Assembly (NCBI GenBank): GCA_021432635.1
Contig: MU270095.1
Location: 124,001-188,000, forward strand
Source of the DNA: Thozetella sp. PMI_491
Taxonomy: Eukaryota; Ascomycota; Sordariomycetes; Chaetosphaeriales; Chaetosphaeriaceae
DNA length: 64,000 nt
Reading direction: 5' to 3'
Shown here in pieces: positions 1-11,630 of this stretch. The notes beneath the pieces are model-generated. The model did not search any database. It saw nothing but the letters and a program-made list of their open reading frames with translations, and was not told where the DNA came from. Every line of letters starts with the position of its first letter. The first letter of the stretch is position 1. The position numbers and the translations under genes were made by a program.

Positions 1-3000
1 AGGGCTGGTATAACTGAGACACTGCTCGAGCTCGAAGCCCAAAGTCTAAAACAGCCTGTCCAGATATATATCAACCACAAGCTCTCTGCCCTGAAGGAAA
101 AGGATGGCTACAATGATGATACCTTGGCGGAAGTTTCAAGTGCAATCTGTGAACGGGCCGACAACACTTTTCTCTGGGTAGCTCTCGTCTTCAAAGAACT
201 GGACTCTGCTGCCGGATGGCATGCTGTTCGGATTATCAATGAAATCCCTTCCGGCTTGTCAGAGCTCTATGATCGCATAATAACGAGAGTTGAAGAGGAT
301 AGCGGCCTAGACATGGAATACTGCAAGAATGTCCTGGTGGCAACTTGTCTTGCGAATCAACCTCTCTTCCTCTCCGAGCTTGCCGTCGTTGCTGGTTTAT
401 TGCCCACGATCCCCCCTCAGAAGATTGTCGAAAAGTGCGGCTCATTTCTCACCATTAACGAGGGAAGAGTCTATCCCATCCACCAGTCGGCCAAGGAGTA
501 TCTAATGGCAAACTACGAGTCGAAGCTTCAGCCGGCAGGGGTTGCCCGAGGACACGTGGATATCGGCAAACACTGCATCAATGCGATGTCATTAGCACTA
601 ACACGAAATATGTACTTCCTCGATTATGGGTTCCAGGAGGATGTCAGACCACCGGAGCGGGACCTACTAGCCCCACTACGATATTCCTGCCTCTTTTGGG
701 TCGACCACCTTTGTTTTCCAGATGGCGAGTGTTTGGAACGTGATCACGAGTTGGTAGATGACGGCCGGGTACACAGGTTTCTGGAGAATCACTTCCTCCA
801 TTGGCTTGAGAGTATAACTCTTTTAGGGGACCTTTCATCCGGATTACAGTCCATAAGGAAGCTTTTGCAAATTATCCAGGTATGTCTACAGCATAACAGC
901 TTATCTAATTACTGAATGTTCCTAGCTGCAACCGAATGCAAGCCATCTGCTTGAATTTCTGAAGGATGCCGAGAAGTTTATCCTCAGCTACGGATCGATT
1001 ATTGGACAGGCTCCTTTACAAATTTATGGGTCCGCACTCGTGTTCAGCCCAAGGATGAACGCAGTCAAGAAGGCGCAATGGTCCGAGAGGCTTCCTCATA
1101 TACACAAGGTTGAAGGTATCAGAGACTTTTGGGAAGCGCATCGGACTCTCGAGGGCCATAGCAAGGACGTCAACGCTATTGCATTCTCATTCGACGGCAA
1201 GATGCTTGCGTCGGCTTCAAACGATACAACGGTCCGGCTCTGGGATACTGCGATAGGCACCTCCCGAGAGCTCCGGGGGCATAATAGCTATGTTTACGCT
1301 ATTGCACTCTCACATGACGGCAAGATGCTCGCGTCGGCTTCGTGTGATAAAATAGTCCGGCTTTGGGATACTGCGACAGGGGCCTCCCGAGAGCTTCAGG
1401 GGCATAGTGGCTGTGTTATTGCTATTGCGTTCTCGCCCGACGGCAAGATGCTCGCATCAGCTTCAGACGATACGACAGTCCGGCTCTGGAATACTACAAC
1501 GGGCACCTCCCAAGAGCTCCAGGGACATAGTGACTATGTCAACGCTATTGCATTCTCATACGACGGCAAGATTCTCGCGTCGGCTTCGCACGATACAACA
1601 GTCCGGCTTTGGGATACTGCGACTGGCACCTCCTCCCAAAAGCTCCAGGGACATAGTAACCAGGTTAGTGCTATTACATTCTCACCCAACGGCAAGATAC
1701 TCGCATCAGCTTCACACGATACAACGGTCCGGCTCTGGGATACTGCGACCGGCACCACCTCCCGAGAGCTCCGGGGACATAGTAACCAGGTTAGCGCTAT
1801 TGCATTCTCGCGTGACGGCAAGATGCTCGCGTCGGCTTCGAACGATACAACGGTCCGGCTTTGGGATACTGCGACCGGCATCACCTCCCAAGAGCTCCAG
1901 GGAGATGGCGGCTGGGCTAGCGCTATTGCATTCTCGCGCGACGGCAAGATGCTTGCGTTGGCTTCGTTCGATACAACAGTCTGGCTCTGGGATACTGCAA
2001 CAGCCACCTCCCAAAAGCTCCGGGGGCATAGTAGCTATATTAACGCCATTGCATTCTCGCGCGACGGCAAGATACTCGCATCAGCTTCACGCGATACAAC
2101 GGTCCGGCTCTGGGATACTGCAGCAGGCAGCATCTCCCGAGAGCTCCAGGGGCATAGTGACTGTGTTCACGCTATTACGCTCTCACACGACGGCAAGATG
2201 CTTGCGTCGGCTTCAACCCATACAACGGTCCGGCTCTGGGATACTGCGATAGGCACCTCCCGAGAGCTCCGGGGACACAGTGGCTATGTCAACGCTATTG
2301 CATTCTCATACGACGGCAAGATACTCGCGTCGGCTTCAGACGATACAACGGTCCGGCTCTGGGATACTGCGACAGGCATCTCCTCCCAAAAGCTCCAGGG
2401 ACATAGTCACCAGGTTAGTGCTATTACATTCTCACCCAACGGCAAGATGCTTGCGTTGGCTTCATACGATATAACGGTCCGGCTCTGGAATACTGCGACA
2501 GGGACCTCCCGAGAGCTTCAGAGGCATAGTGGCCGGGTTATTGCTCTTGCATTCTCGCCCGACGGCAAGATGCTCGCATCAGGTTCAACCGATACAACGG
2601 TCCGGCTCTGGGATACAGCAACAAGCACCTCCCGAGAGCTCCGGGGACACAATGGCTATGTCACCGCTATTGCATTCTCGCCCGACGGCAAGATACTCGC
2701 GTCGGCTTCAGACGATACAACGGTCCGGCTCTGGGATACTGCGACAAGTACTTCCGAGAAGCTTCTTCTTGACACCATCCTTCACACCTTATCATTTGAT
2801 AAGACTGGATCCTATCTTAGGACTGAAATTGGAAACATTCGAGTCGACAAACTGTTAGACTCAAGCTTTCAGAATCTTTATCAGAAGCCTTATTATACAG
2901 GCTACAGTATTAGTTCAGATCAAAAATGGATTATGCGGGATTCGGCGAAACTCATGTGGCTGCCGGAGGAGTATCGGCCAGTCTCTGCTGTGGCACACAC

Positions 3001-3064
3001 GGCAATGACAATGGCATTTGGTTGCCGGACTGGCCAAGTTCTGATTTTAGAGTTCTTGCCATGA
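1..3064 (+). CDS. NACHT-WD40 NLR (HET-E/HET-D-like), 5' partial
   Basis: The gene is cut by the left window edge. Exons are <1..879 and 926..3064, with a 46-bp GT-AG intron in phase 0. The first about 290 residues match the region downstream of the NACHT ATPase core in fungal STAND proteins (RADNTFLWVALVFKEL, then a winged-helix-like stretch with CGSFL and IHQSAKEYL). From 1151 there are 13 WD40 units of 41-42 residues built on GHSxxVxAIAFSxDGKxLASASxDTTVRLWDTA, then one decayed unit and a non-repeat tail. In fungi this architecture belongs to HET-E/HET-D-type receptors that trigger incompatibility cell death; that role here is inferred. The N-terminal effector domain and P-loop lie outside the window. 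The repeats are nearly identical, which suggests concerted evolution. Confidence 0.9.
1151..2764 (+). repeat. Tandem WD40-coding repeat array, 13 units
   Basis: Thirteen in-frame units of 123-126 bp run head to tail. Framework positions are almost invariant, while two or three residues after GHS, the residue before DGK and the residue before DTT vary. Units 4-5 and 10-11 share the rare features SSQKL and AITFSPNGK, so a block appears to have been copied with a six-unit spacing. Because the period is a multiple of three, other frames stay open here; those are not genes. Confidence 0.9.
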
Positions 3065-3691
3065 ACAGTCACCTTGCAGTATTGTCAATTATTTTTTTTT
3101 TTTATTATCTTTGCCCTCTGAGGGTCGTATGGGCCATGTTATACTTATATTCCACATCATAGAACCATTCTCGAACATCCATGAGCGTCCCACGCCACAT
3201 TCCACCGCTCGGTGGCAAGTGTCAGCCACAGGTGTCCAGAAGTGGACCGTTCTTAAAGATGTTATCTAAAGCTTTTAGCGACACCCATTTCGCCTTTTAC
3301 AGTACTAGCGACTCTGTGACTAAGATAGCCCTTCCCAACGGCGATGCACCGATTCGGTCTTCTGTTGGTAGGAATACATTTTGACGCCGAACCAGCTTGC
3401 ATCGGCCGGGCATACGGGTGCGTCTCCGGGACTTCTTCCGGCGCCCGCGTCTCCATTTTCAGGTACGAACACCTGGGACCGTGCGGAGAGCGGGGAAGGG
3501 TGCGGAGAAAAGTGGTGTCCGGGGTCAAGGGTCTGTCAAATTAGCACCCCGGATGGCTGTCAATGCGACCGGGGGTGTCGTCTAAGTAAACATGACGAGA
3601 ACCCGCATCTTCGGGTCCTGGCTCTCTCTAGAGCTCCGAGCAGATGCAGTCCACTGCGTAGATCTGGCGATTGTTAGGTTGACGGCCCAAG
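3065..3691. other. Intergenic region after the NLR gene
   Basis: Holds a T-rich tract around 3090-3105, consistent with the NLR 3' UTR, and the promoter of the next gene. Short open frames overlap on both strands without family resemblance. Nothing else recognised. Confidence 0.5.
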
Positions 3692-5237
3692 ATGGTGCGC
3701 CTCGGTTTGACTCTTTCGTCCCTGGTGGCGGTCGTTGGCCTGCTAGCTGACCTCGCCATCGCGACCGGTCCTCTGAATGGCCTCCCCGTGCTTAATGGCC
3801 CTGTGCCTGTCATGCCTCAGGTTCTCGGGTCTAAGAAGCGCGTGGGAGAGTTCATCCACCCAGGGCTCTGGCATACCCACGATGATCTGGAGCGTATCCG
3901 GCTCGGGGTCGAGAACGGTCAGGAGCCGTGGAAGTCCGCTTACGCAAACTTCAGCAAGGATGCCTTCTCTCAGGCTTCGGTGAGCTGGGCCGCATAATTT
4001 GTGTTGTTTTTCGCAGGCTAATCAGGACTGCGGCCAAGTACGTCATGCAAGGCCCGAAGAGCATCATCTGCCGCGGGGGCTGCAACAACTACACGACGTT
4101 CAGCAACGACGTGCGGGCGGCCTACCAAAACGCCTTGATGTGGTACATCACCAAGAACCAGAGCCATTGGGACCGGGCCACCACCATCCTAGACGCCTGG
4201 GGGACGAATCTGACTTCCATCATCGGCACCGACACCTCATTGCTCGTCGGCCTGGAGGGAGACATGTTCGCCAATGCAGCCGAGATCATGCGCTGGGAAG
4301 GCGGATGGATCGAAGCCGGCGCCAAGGCATCCGGAGGAAGCGGGTTCTCTAACCAGCTCTACTGGTTGTTCGCACGGCAGTCCATCATCATTGGGCAGGC
4401 CAACTACGGCATGGTCAGCATCAAGGCACTGCTGTCCTTTGCGGTCTACCTCGATGACGTCTCGCTGGTAAGGCGGCACGGCTCCCGTGCCCTTTTCTGA
4501 ACCGACAAGCTGACTGTCCCAGTACAACTATGCGGTCTACGCGTTTCAGAACGACCTATGTGCAGGCATCTATGGGAACTTCCATCCCGACACTGGCCAA
4601 GGAGCTGAGACGGGTCGTGACCAGGGCCACGCTCAGGGTGCTCTAGGCTGGACTGCCGAGGCGGCCCGCGTCATGGAGTCGCAAGGGACCGACGTATATT
4701 CACTCGGCGACAATCTCCTTCTGAAAGCTGCCGAATATACCGCCAAATACAATCTCATGCACGACGTGGAGTACGATCCAAAGTTCTACAGATGTGAGGC
4801 CATCCTGATCAATGGACCATGGGCCGTCCCTTCGAATATCTCGAGGGGCGTTAGCGCTACAAAGCTGCCTCCAAAGGTGTATGACGTAAGTCAGCCAGTC
4901 TCTTCTATAGTGGCTATCACTAATTTATCTCAGATCTTGTACTATCAGTATGTCGTAAAGCGAGGCAAGTGTGCTCCGTACACGAGCAAGATGAAGCAGA
5001 CGATCGATTCGCTGGGTGGCGAGGGCAACCGTAAGTAATCATTTCGCAACACTTCATACGACACGATATCTAACGCTTATGGCAGCCGGCACCAGCAGTC
5101 CGGGTGACCACCCGAGCTGGGGAGACCTCATTTGGTCGTATCCTGGGAAAGGCGACTATCTGAACGACAACGGCAGAACCATTTGGGGAGGTGGTGTCAT
5201 TGGGCCGAATGGCACGGGCATGATAAATTCGGCCTGA
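3692..5237 (+). CDS. Secreted alginate-lyase-family protein
   Basis: Five exons: 3692..3979, about 4017/4026..4467, 4523..4885, 4934..5030 and 5086..5237. The last three introns are canonical GT-AG of 55, 48 and 55 bp and join in phase. The first residues form a signal peptide (MVRLGLTLSSLVAVVGLLAD). The mature protein resembles the alginate lyase superfamily fold (PF05426 type): HPGLWHTHDDLERIR, ICRGGCNNYTTFSNDV, NQLYWLFARQSIIIGQANYG and TGRDQGHAQGALGW. Known relatives cleave uronic-acid polysaccharides; the substrate here is unknown. Exon 1 and exon 2 cannot be joined in frame with any canonical donor/acceptor pair seen (offset of one base at about 3980-4030), so the gene may be frameshifted or its first junction atypical. 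Confidence 0.75.
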
Positions 5238-6058
5238 TCACCTGCAAAGTCATTCTTTGGTAACTAATTTATCTAAATAATTACCATAAAATTTATCCAT
5301 TTCGTGTGATAGTTCGCACTGTGTGCTATCATTCCTGAACTACATAACTTGGGATGCTTCTGCCAAGTACACTAACGCTGGTCGTACACGAAGTTCCGGG
5401 AACCTCGTTCACCGACGTTATGGCCGGAGCTTGGGACAAGTGATACTTGAAGCCTACAAAACGAGGACAGACTCCTTAGGTTTAAAATAACGAAGGGAAA
5501 AAAAAAGGGAGAAAGGAGGCAACAACCCGAGCTTCTAAGTTGTTTGACTGCCCATTTGAATATTTGTACCTGTAATCTAGGACATGGTGTCGAGCCCCTT
5601 TGGGACTAGCGCCTGCCTCCTTTGGCAGTATTCCCTCACCGCCCACCGCCCGGCCCGTTCTGCCGCCAGCCTCGTATAAGACCGCGCCCGCCCCAGCGTT
5701 CGCTCCGGTCCCTCCCCCGTACTCTCTACTTCCGCCCGTGTCAGTGGTTTCGGGGAAGTGGAAGCGCGGCCGAATCCTTACACTTCCGCTAGGGTGGGAT
5801 GCCGAGCGGGTACTTGTGCTTGCGAACGCTCGCCATTAGCTGCGGATGATATCTTTACTCTCCTGGGAGAGTAAGAGAGCTTGTCTGGTCTAATGAGGGC
5901 GGCTGAGGCAATGCAATCCGAAGTTGCATACATTCGGCTGACATATACGAACGGTTAAGAGCAAAGCAAAATGACTGGTGGAATCACATTAAACATTGTA
6001 GAAAAAGGATAGAGTAATGTAAAGAGTAAAGGTACACACTCCTAGGCGCTCCTGTCTC
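5238..6058. other. Intergenic region between convergent genes
   Basis: Two convergent 3' ends meet here. The left part is A/T-rich; 5600-5850 is a proline-codon-rich GC patch whose open frame has no recognisable family and no splice context. Nothing else recognised. Confidence 0.5.
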
Positions 6059-7229
6059 TTAGCTAGCTGTACCCGCAGCTCCGATATTTGCGCTCCCGAC
6101 AAAGACGACCTGCACTGCTGCGAACCTGCTCTCGTTGTCAGCCTCACGAACTCCTGGGAGACTAGGTGCTGGTATACTTGCGCAGCCGTAGCAGAAAAAA
6201 TCTCAACCAGTTTGCCATTGGTCAATAAGCCGAGGCCTAATGAGAAAAGTCCCGTAAATACACCACACATGGCCAGGCGCACAGTCATGTCTTGCAAAAA
6301 GTACAAAACCACGATAGATGCCACCGGTAGTAAGGAGGCGACAACGGTGCCGATGACAGCGGTGAATCGTACAAGTCCCGCCTCCGAATAGGACACCGTA
6401 TTGTCATCGCTACTTCCCTTTGTCCTGCAGGCTTCTTCGTCGGTGGCTAAGGGTTGTGGCTTCTGAAACAGTGATAAGCTCACGTCAAATCGCTTCACCT
6501 ACATATGCCATATGATACCCTCGAAAATTCGACGGCTAGCGTCTGGCAAATCTTACGTACCCTGAAGAAACGTCCTATGCAGTGATGATACCACCATACG
6601 AGGTGATCGCTGAAGAAACCTGAGAAAAAATTATCGCTTTCTCGAGGACCCAGAGATACGAGCTCCGAAATGGGACAACTCTCCCATATATCTCTATCGC
6701 TGCCGAAGAGAAGCACGTGGCCCATTTTTGGCATGCCCATCCACGTTTGCAGGAACTTCAAGTCTCTCTTATTAGGTGATCCTACGTTCGTAACCATATG
6801 CTGAAGGAGCAAGGTGTGGTCTGCAGGGCGCGATATCAGTCACCCCTTCACTTTAGCTTGAAGATTCGATAGGACCACCACATGAAATACTTTGAGTCAC
6901 CTACTATATTGATGCAACTTCTCTCGAATTGTCTGGAGCGTGATCCATTGCGCTGGATTGCCGCCTTCGGCTGATTCAGACTCGCTAATGCCTAACCAGT
7001 AATGGTTATAATCCATTCTCTTTGCGACAGCCGACTCAGCGTCCGCTCGCGCATATTGCTGGAGTGATTGCTCTAGCTCGCAGAGCTCAGCTTGGAGATG
7101 CAGCAGGGTTGTCCTATTGAGAGCTGCGAAGCGCCGGAAAATGGCGATTTCTGGGTGCGCACCCATAAAGTCCGCCAGCTGAGCGTAGCCTGCTTCTGGA
7201 TTTTCTTCTTGAGCTTGTACAGAGGCCAT
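6059..7229 (-). CDS. DUF6594 membrane protein
   Basis: Four exons on the minus strand: 7229..6905, 6820..6561, 6498..6182 and 6125..6059, coding for 322 residues. The N-terminus has the DUF6594 signature (GYAQLADFMGAHPEIAIFRRF, then LHLQAELCELEQSL). The centre keeps DLKFLQTWMG and GSDRDIWES. The C-terminus has the hydrophobic segments RFTAVIGTVVASLLPVASIV and VRLAMCGVFTGLFSLGLGLL, ending ATAAFAAVQVVFVGS. These look like two or three membrane spans near the C-terminus. The family is common in ascomycetes and has no known function. Intron 3 (6181..6126) must use a GC donor (GCAAGT) to restore the conserved ATAAFAAVQ; the other introns are GT-AG. Start chosen at the first ATG before the conserved block. 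Confidence 0.85.
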
Positions 7230-9860
7230 GGAGTGCGCTTGTTTGACCTAGTGGAGGGATAATTTCGTGTTTGTTAGTATGCGAAGAGAAATGCTGCGAC
7301 GAAGTTATCATATCCTCTCTGCATGGAGACGATGGTATTGTCGCTATTATGCCCCCTATGCTTTGGTGCCTAAATAAAAACCCAGCCTGCTTTCAATGTC
7401 GGGTCAGGCTGCAAGGTTGACAGAATCCACCGAAATCGTCCCAAGGCAAGGCTGCGGGAGCTATAGGTGATAGCCCACTTCAATGCAGGATAGACAGGGC
7501 GACAGAATAGACAGGGCGGCATGTACAGAAGAAGGTGCATCATTTGGCGGGGCTCGCTTCTGGTGCTGTTCACGCACTAAAATGCGAATCTTTCGCCTTA
7601 CTCGATGTGGCTAATAAGGTAGGCAGTCAAGGGCTCCAGTTGTACTCCGTACTTCCTAATAAACATCGTCTTTCGTTTAGGGAACAAGAACTAGGATGTG
7701 GAAGGCTCAAGTCGGGTACAGCGTGACAACGGGCGATAGGACTAGACTTATTACCCGCCTAGGTGGTTATACATACCAATGCTTGTAAAAAATAAAAATA
7801 AAAATAAAAAAGGAAGGGAGCGAGCACTTGCATTTGTTTGATCCGTTACACAGGCAACAATCAGAGTAAATTTACGGACCGGGGCTACCGAGGGTAGATG
7901 ACGAGCGTTGTCCGGACCTGACCCCGACACGACCGTCTTCGATCGGCCCGGTTCTTGAGAGGCAGCGGAGTATTCCAACGACCACAAAAAGCACGCTCAT
8001 GCCTCAACACCACACATGAAGCGTATTAACCGAGTCACTTCAGCCGACCTTTGCGTCTGGAACCCAAGGGCCAAATCACAGTCATCTCATAGTTGATAAT
8101 GAGGTACAAATATATAGCCCTTCGGTTCAAGTCCGATGTGTTCTGCAGGACGTTAAGTCGCGCAGGGTCTAAACCGGTAGACTACATGGAAAAATTAAGA
8201 GACCTACGTCACCGCTGTATGGCCTATTTGTCTGCTGCCCCGACCGGCGCGATGAGCATATTATGGGGGGTAGAGTGCTATACCAGTGTTCATCCCGCTA
8301 TTCCTTAGTAGCGACACCGTCGCACCGGAACATGAGCAGCATATTGCGGACCGAGGAACGGCCGAGAGGCTTAAACTGAGGTGCGTACTGGCCGGGCCGA
8401 GCAGCGCGGATGTTGAGTCCTACTCCAACCACCCCCAGGAAACCCGGAGGTGCCAGGGCCACGATGGACTTGAAACAGGCACTGAACTCATCTTGAACAT
8501 GGTCCCAGCTCCAGTTGGGGTCGCCTGTTTTGCATGTAATAGTTGTGACGCGATGAGCCATCCTATCGAACTAGGCCCGCTTCAGAATTGCAACGTCCCC
8601 AGGTTGTCATCCTCGATCTGAGTGGTTTCGGTGCAGACGTGAAAGGGGGGGCACCAGTCCGCCCTAACATGTGGCGAGCGAGACCGTGGCGGCGGTGTTT
8701 GGACGACGGTGTTTGGTCGAGGCCCAAGCCGCGGCCAAATGAAGGACACTTCCGTGTGTCCCAGCAGAGGCCCCTGGCTCATTGCGCTGGCCAATCGCAC
8801 GGCCGAGAAGGCCTGGCTTGGACAGTGGAGAACACCAACATGCGCGAGGCGTGCCTCATCGGTCGATTTACAGCCAAGGCCCTGCTGTCCCGGGTGGGCG
8901 AGGCTGAGGTTTGACAAGACAGGTCGGTCAGCGCACGCGGCGTTGCAACTGGCCCCCCCACCACCTAGAGTCCTTGTCCTAACGCAAGTCCCAGGGGCAT
9001 ACCACCACTCTAGCATCCCGTAATCGGAAGATGGGGGGAGTGGAGGTGTATGCAGAGCCATGAGAGCTTCCTTCGAGGTACTGGACTTTGGCCAGCACCA
9101 CCAGACGATCGCTCTCATGCCTCCTACTTCCTGTCATTTGGTCGCCTGTCCTTGCCCAGATCTCCAGACCATCATGCTCCTATCTCCAGTTCTCTTGGTT
9201 AGGCTTATTCTTAGGTCTCAAAGACGGCCGTGCAAGCTCTGTTTTGGCTGCCGGCCAGAGAGACGGTGGAGGGGATCTGGACAGACTGTTTGGATTACAT
9301 GTGTTTCCGATCCTGGCGTGGGAATAAACATGTTTTATGTAAATACAGCTTGTAGTTCCTCCAATTTGGTCACCCGCTTTGCTGGGGTCTGGCCTGCTGT
9401 CCTCATTGTCGGCGTCGCGGGCGGCGAGGCAACTCCCGCTGCTGTCGCAGCTTCTGCCTGCTGCTGTAGATCTCTAAAATTGGGATTCTGGCTACTCGCA
9501 GCACCGTTAAAATTGAAGAAAGCATTGATATGATTGGTCAAAATTCCCCGCCGAGGCGTGGAGGGGGTCAAGGGTATTAGGTGGGAAATCAAGGATTGCA
9601 GTGCCGCATCGTTTTCACCGACACGAGACCCGCTTGAAGCCTTGCCTTGCCTAACTGGGCCAGCAGGTCGTGCGGCAGCTGAATTAGCTGCGGCTTCCTG
9701 TCCTCAGGTGGGTCTCGTTCGACTAGCTGGCGGCCACCTACTAACAAGATGTATAAAGGAAGTCTCACTCATGTTCCTACCTTACGACTTCTTCCTTTCT
9801 TTACCTCCCTCCCCCTCCCCCCCAGTTGCGAGCTTATGAATCCACCTAAGACGTCCAAAA
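7230..9860. other. Long gene-poor interval
   Basis: About 2.6 kb without a recognisable gene. It holds an (AAAAAT)n-type microsatellite at about 7787-7811 and one copy of the motif TACTCCGTA at 7643-7651. Open frames between 8580 and 9600 overlap on both strands and show no family motif, signal peptide or convincing splice pattern. Confidence 0.5.
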
Positions 9861-11630
9861 ATGGCCCATCGCTGGAGTCACCTGCATCTTCTGGTCCTCG
9901 TTTTCGCTGTGTTCGCCCCAGCTGGCGGTACAGGCCTTAACGGAACAGGACCATTTCAGATTCACCCTGCTGCTAATATTACCGAATGTCTATTCTACGA
10001 TAACTACGTCATCCCAGCAAACTTACCTCTGCGTGTTGGCCCCTGTTCTGCCACTGACCAAAATGCCCTTTGGCAAATTACACCTAACGGCACCCGCTAC
10101 TTCTTGTCTTGTCTAGCCGACATTTGCACGAACTTGAACATCGGTCTTGTCCAGATACCTGATAAACGTTTAGTTCTAATCATGGCCACGGCCAACGGAC
10201 ACGATTTCAACCAGTATTGGGAGTTTACTGTACGCATTTGCTTCCAACTCAACTGCGCCTTCGTGATGCTACCCTGGCCCCCTCTGACTCCAGTTTGAAC
10301 TCTGACTCTTTTTTGGTGCAGGAGACTAGCCCGGGGAAGTGCGAAGTATCCTGCCGAGGGCTTCCCGGTGCCCTCCTTACAACCAATCCCCTTGATGCCT
10401 CGTTTGCCGGCGCCGTACTCGAGAACTATACCACTGCGGCGCCAAACGAGTCGACTTGGATTGTGGCCCCCTGGACTTCAACATTGAACTTGACTGCGTC
10501 AGCGCCGCCCGCCGAAGGGCTTCCCTCGACTCTGCCACTTATACTCGGCCTCTGCATTGGCATCGGAATTCCAATTCTAGCGGGCTCCGGATGGATTATT
10601 TACAGGAAATGCCGAGGCGAGCGCCTTTTCCCGTTCGGCCGGTTCAAAGCAAACCTCCATCCAAAGCCCTCCTCGGAGAGTCTAGCAAGCCTTGACCTAC
10701 CCGCCAATCTCCGACCAGCTAGTCCTTCGCTCGTCGCCACGAGTGCCAGGGGTGTACCCCAAGACCGTCTTCTCGAAGCCAGCCTTGTTTCCGATTCGAC
10801 GTTAGCGGGACCATCGCAACTCCTCCCGCCCAACGCAACAGTTCAGAGAACGAAAGATTCTCCTGTGTCCGTATCCTCCAAAGATCATGGCACCGTAGCG
10901 GGGACTCGAAGCTCTGGAGCGTCACGGGAAAGTATGGTATGTAAATGTACTATATCATTGCCTTGGTCTCTCAACAGCTCCTAATACTCAATTTAGGGCA
11001 ACAAAACTCCAGTCCTTTTTCTCGGCCCTGGAAAAGGTGCCGAAGAAGTTACAGCTATGGCGATTCTCGACTCGCAAGCTTCATCGGGAAATTGGATTTG
11101 CAAAGACATTGTCAAGGCCCTTAAAAAGGACTTGGAAATGGACACGAGCGAATCAGGTGAATTTATCACGTTTGACGGCCGACCGATTGTCCCCCTTGGC
11201 AAGGTCTTCCTTACGTTCAGATTTTCCAGAGGGTTGACGTTCCATCGGGATCAACCCTTTTTTGTCTATGACTCGTCTGAGTGGGAGGTCGTGCTGGGCT
11301 GGGACTTTATCTCGAAGAAAGAGATAATGTTGAAGAACGAAAGGGCACTAGTAGCACCGGTAGGCCCGCATAGACCTATCGGCCAGAGTAAGTTTTCCCA
11401 CTGTATGCATTTTATTCCCCTTATTTATACCGCAATTGTATTTCATGTCTAGTTCTCGATATTCTAACAAGTCCATAGGGGAGGAAAGGGCAGGCAGACG
11501 GAATACGAGGGAGAAAAGGGATGCAAAAGCCGCCCGGCTGAAGGAAGAACATATCAAAAAACAACAACAGCAGCAGCAGCAGCAGCAGCAGGACCAGCAG
11601 CAACAGGGCCAGCAGCAGCAGCAGCAGTAG
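9861..11630 (+). CDS. Single-pass membrane protein: QxW ectodomain and cytoplasmic retropepsin-like domain
   Basis: Four exons: 9861..10229, 10322..10936, 10997..11387 and 11479..11630, coding for 508 residues; all introns are GT-AG and in phase. Residues 1-24 are a signal peptide. The ectodomain has several N-glycosylation sequons and three spaced tryptophan motifs (NALWQIT, NQYWEF, ESTWIVAPW), suggesting a ricin-like beta-trefoil. A membrane span lies at about 194-215 (LPLILGLCIGIGIPILAGSG), followed by basic residues and a Ser/Pro-rich linker. Residues 329-458 resemble a retropepsin fold: AILDSQASSGNWI at the catalytic-loop position, then PIVPLGKVFLTF and VVLGWDFI. The canonical D-[ST]-G-A is DSQA here, so it may be a pseudoprotease. 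The tail is charged and ends in polyglutamine. The fold assignments are inference from motif pattern. Confidence 0.7.
11569..11627 (+). repeat. CAG-type trinucleotide repeat coding polyglutamine
   Basis: Runs of CAG/CAA codons, broken by one GAC and one GGC codon, code the Gln-rich C-terminus of the membrane protein gene and stop at TAG 11628-11630. Length variation between strains is likely. Confidence 0.85.

Noticed and set aside
1407-2474. Long open frames in other frames and antisense over the WD40 array
   Set aside because: The repeat period is a multiple of three, so stop-free alternative frames recur in each unit; the Ser/Arg-rich products match no family.
8582-9118. 178-codon open frame on the minus strand
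   Set aside because: Opposed by equally long frames on the plus strand, with no motif, signal peptide or splice pattern; GC-rich chance frame.
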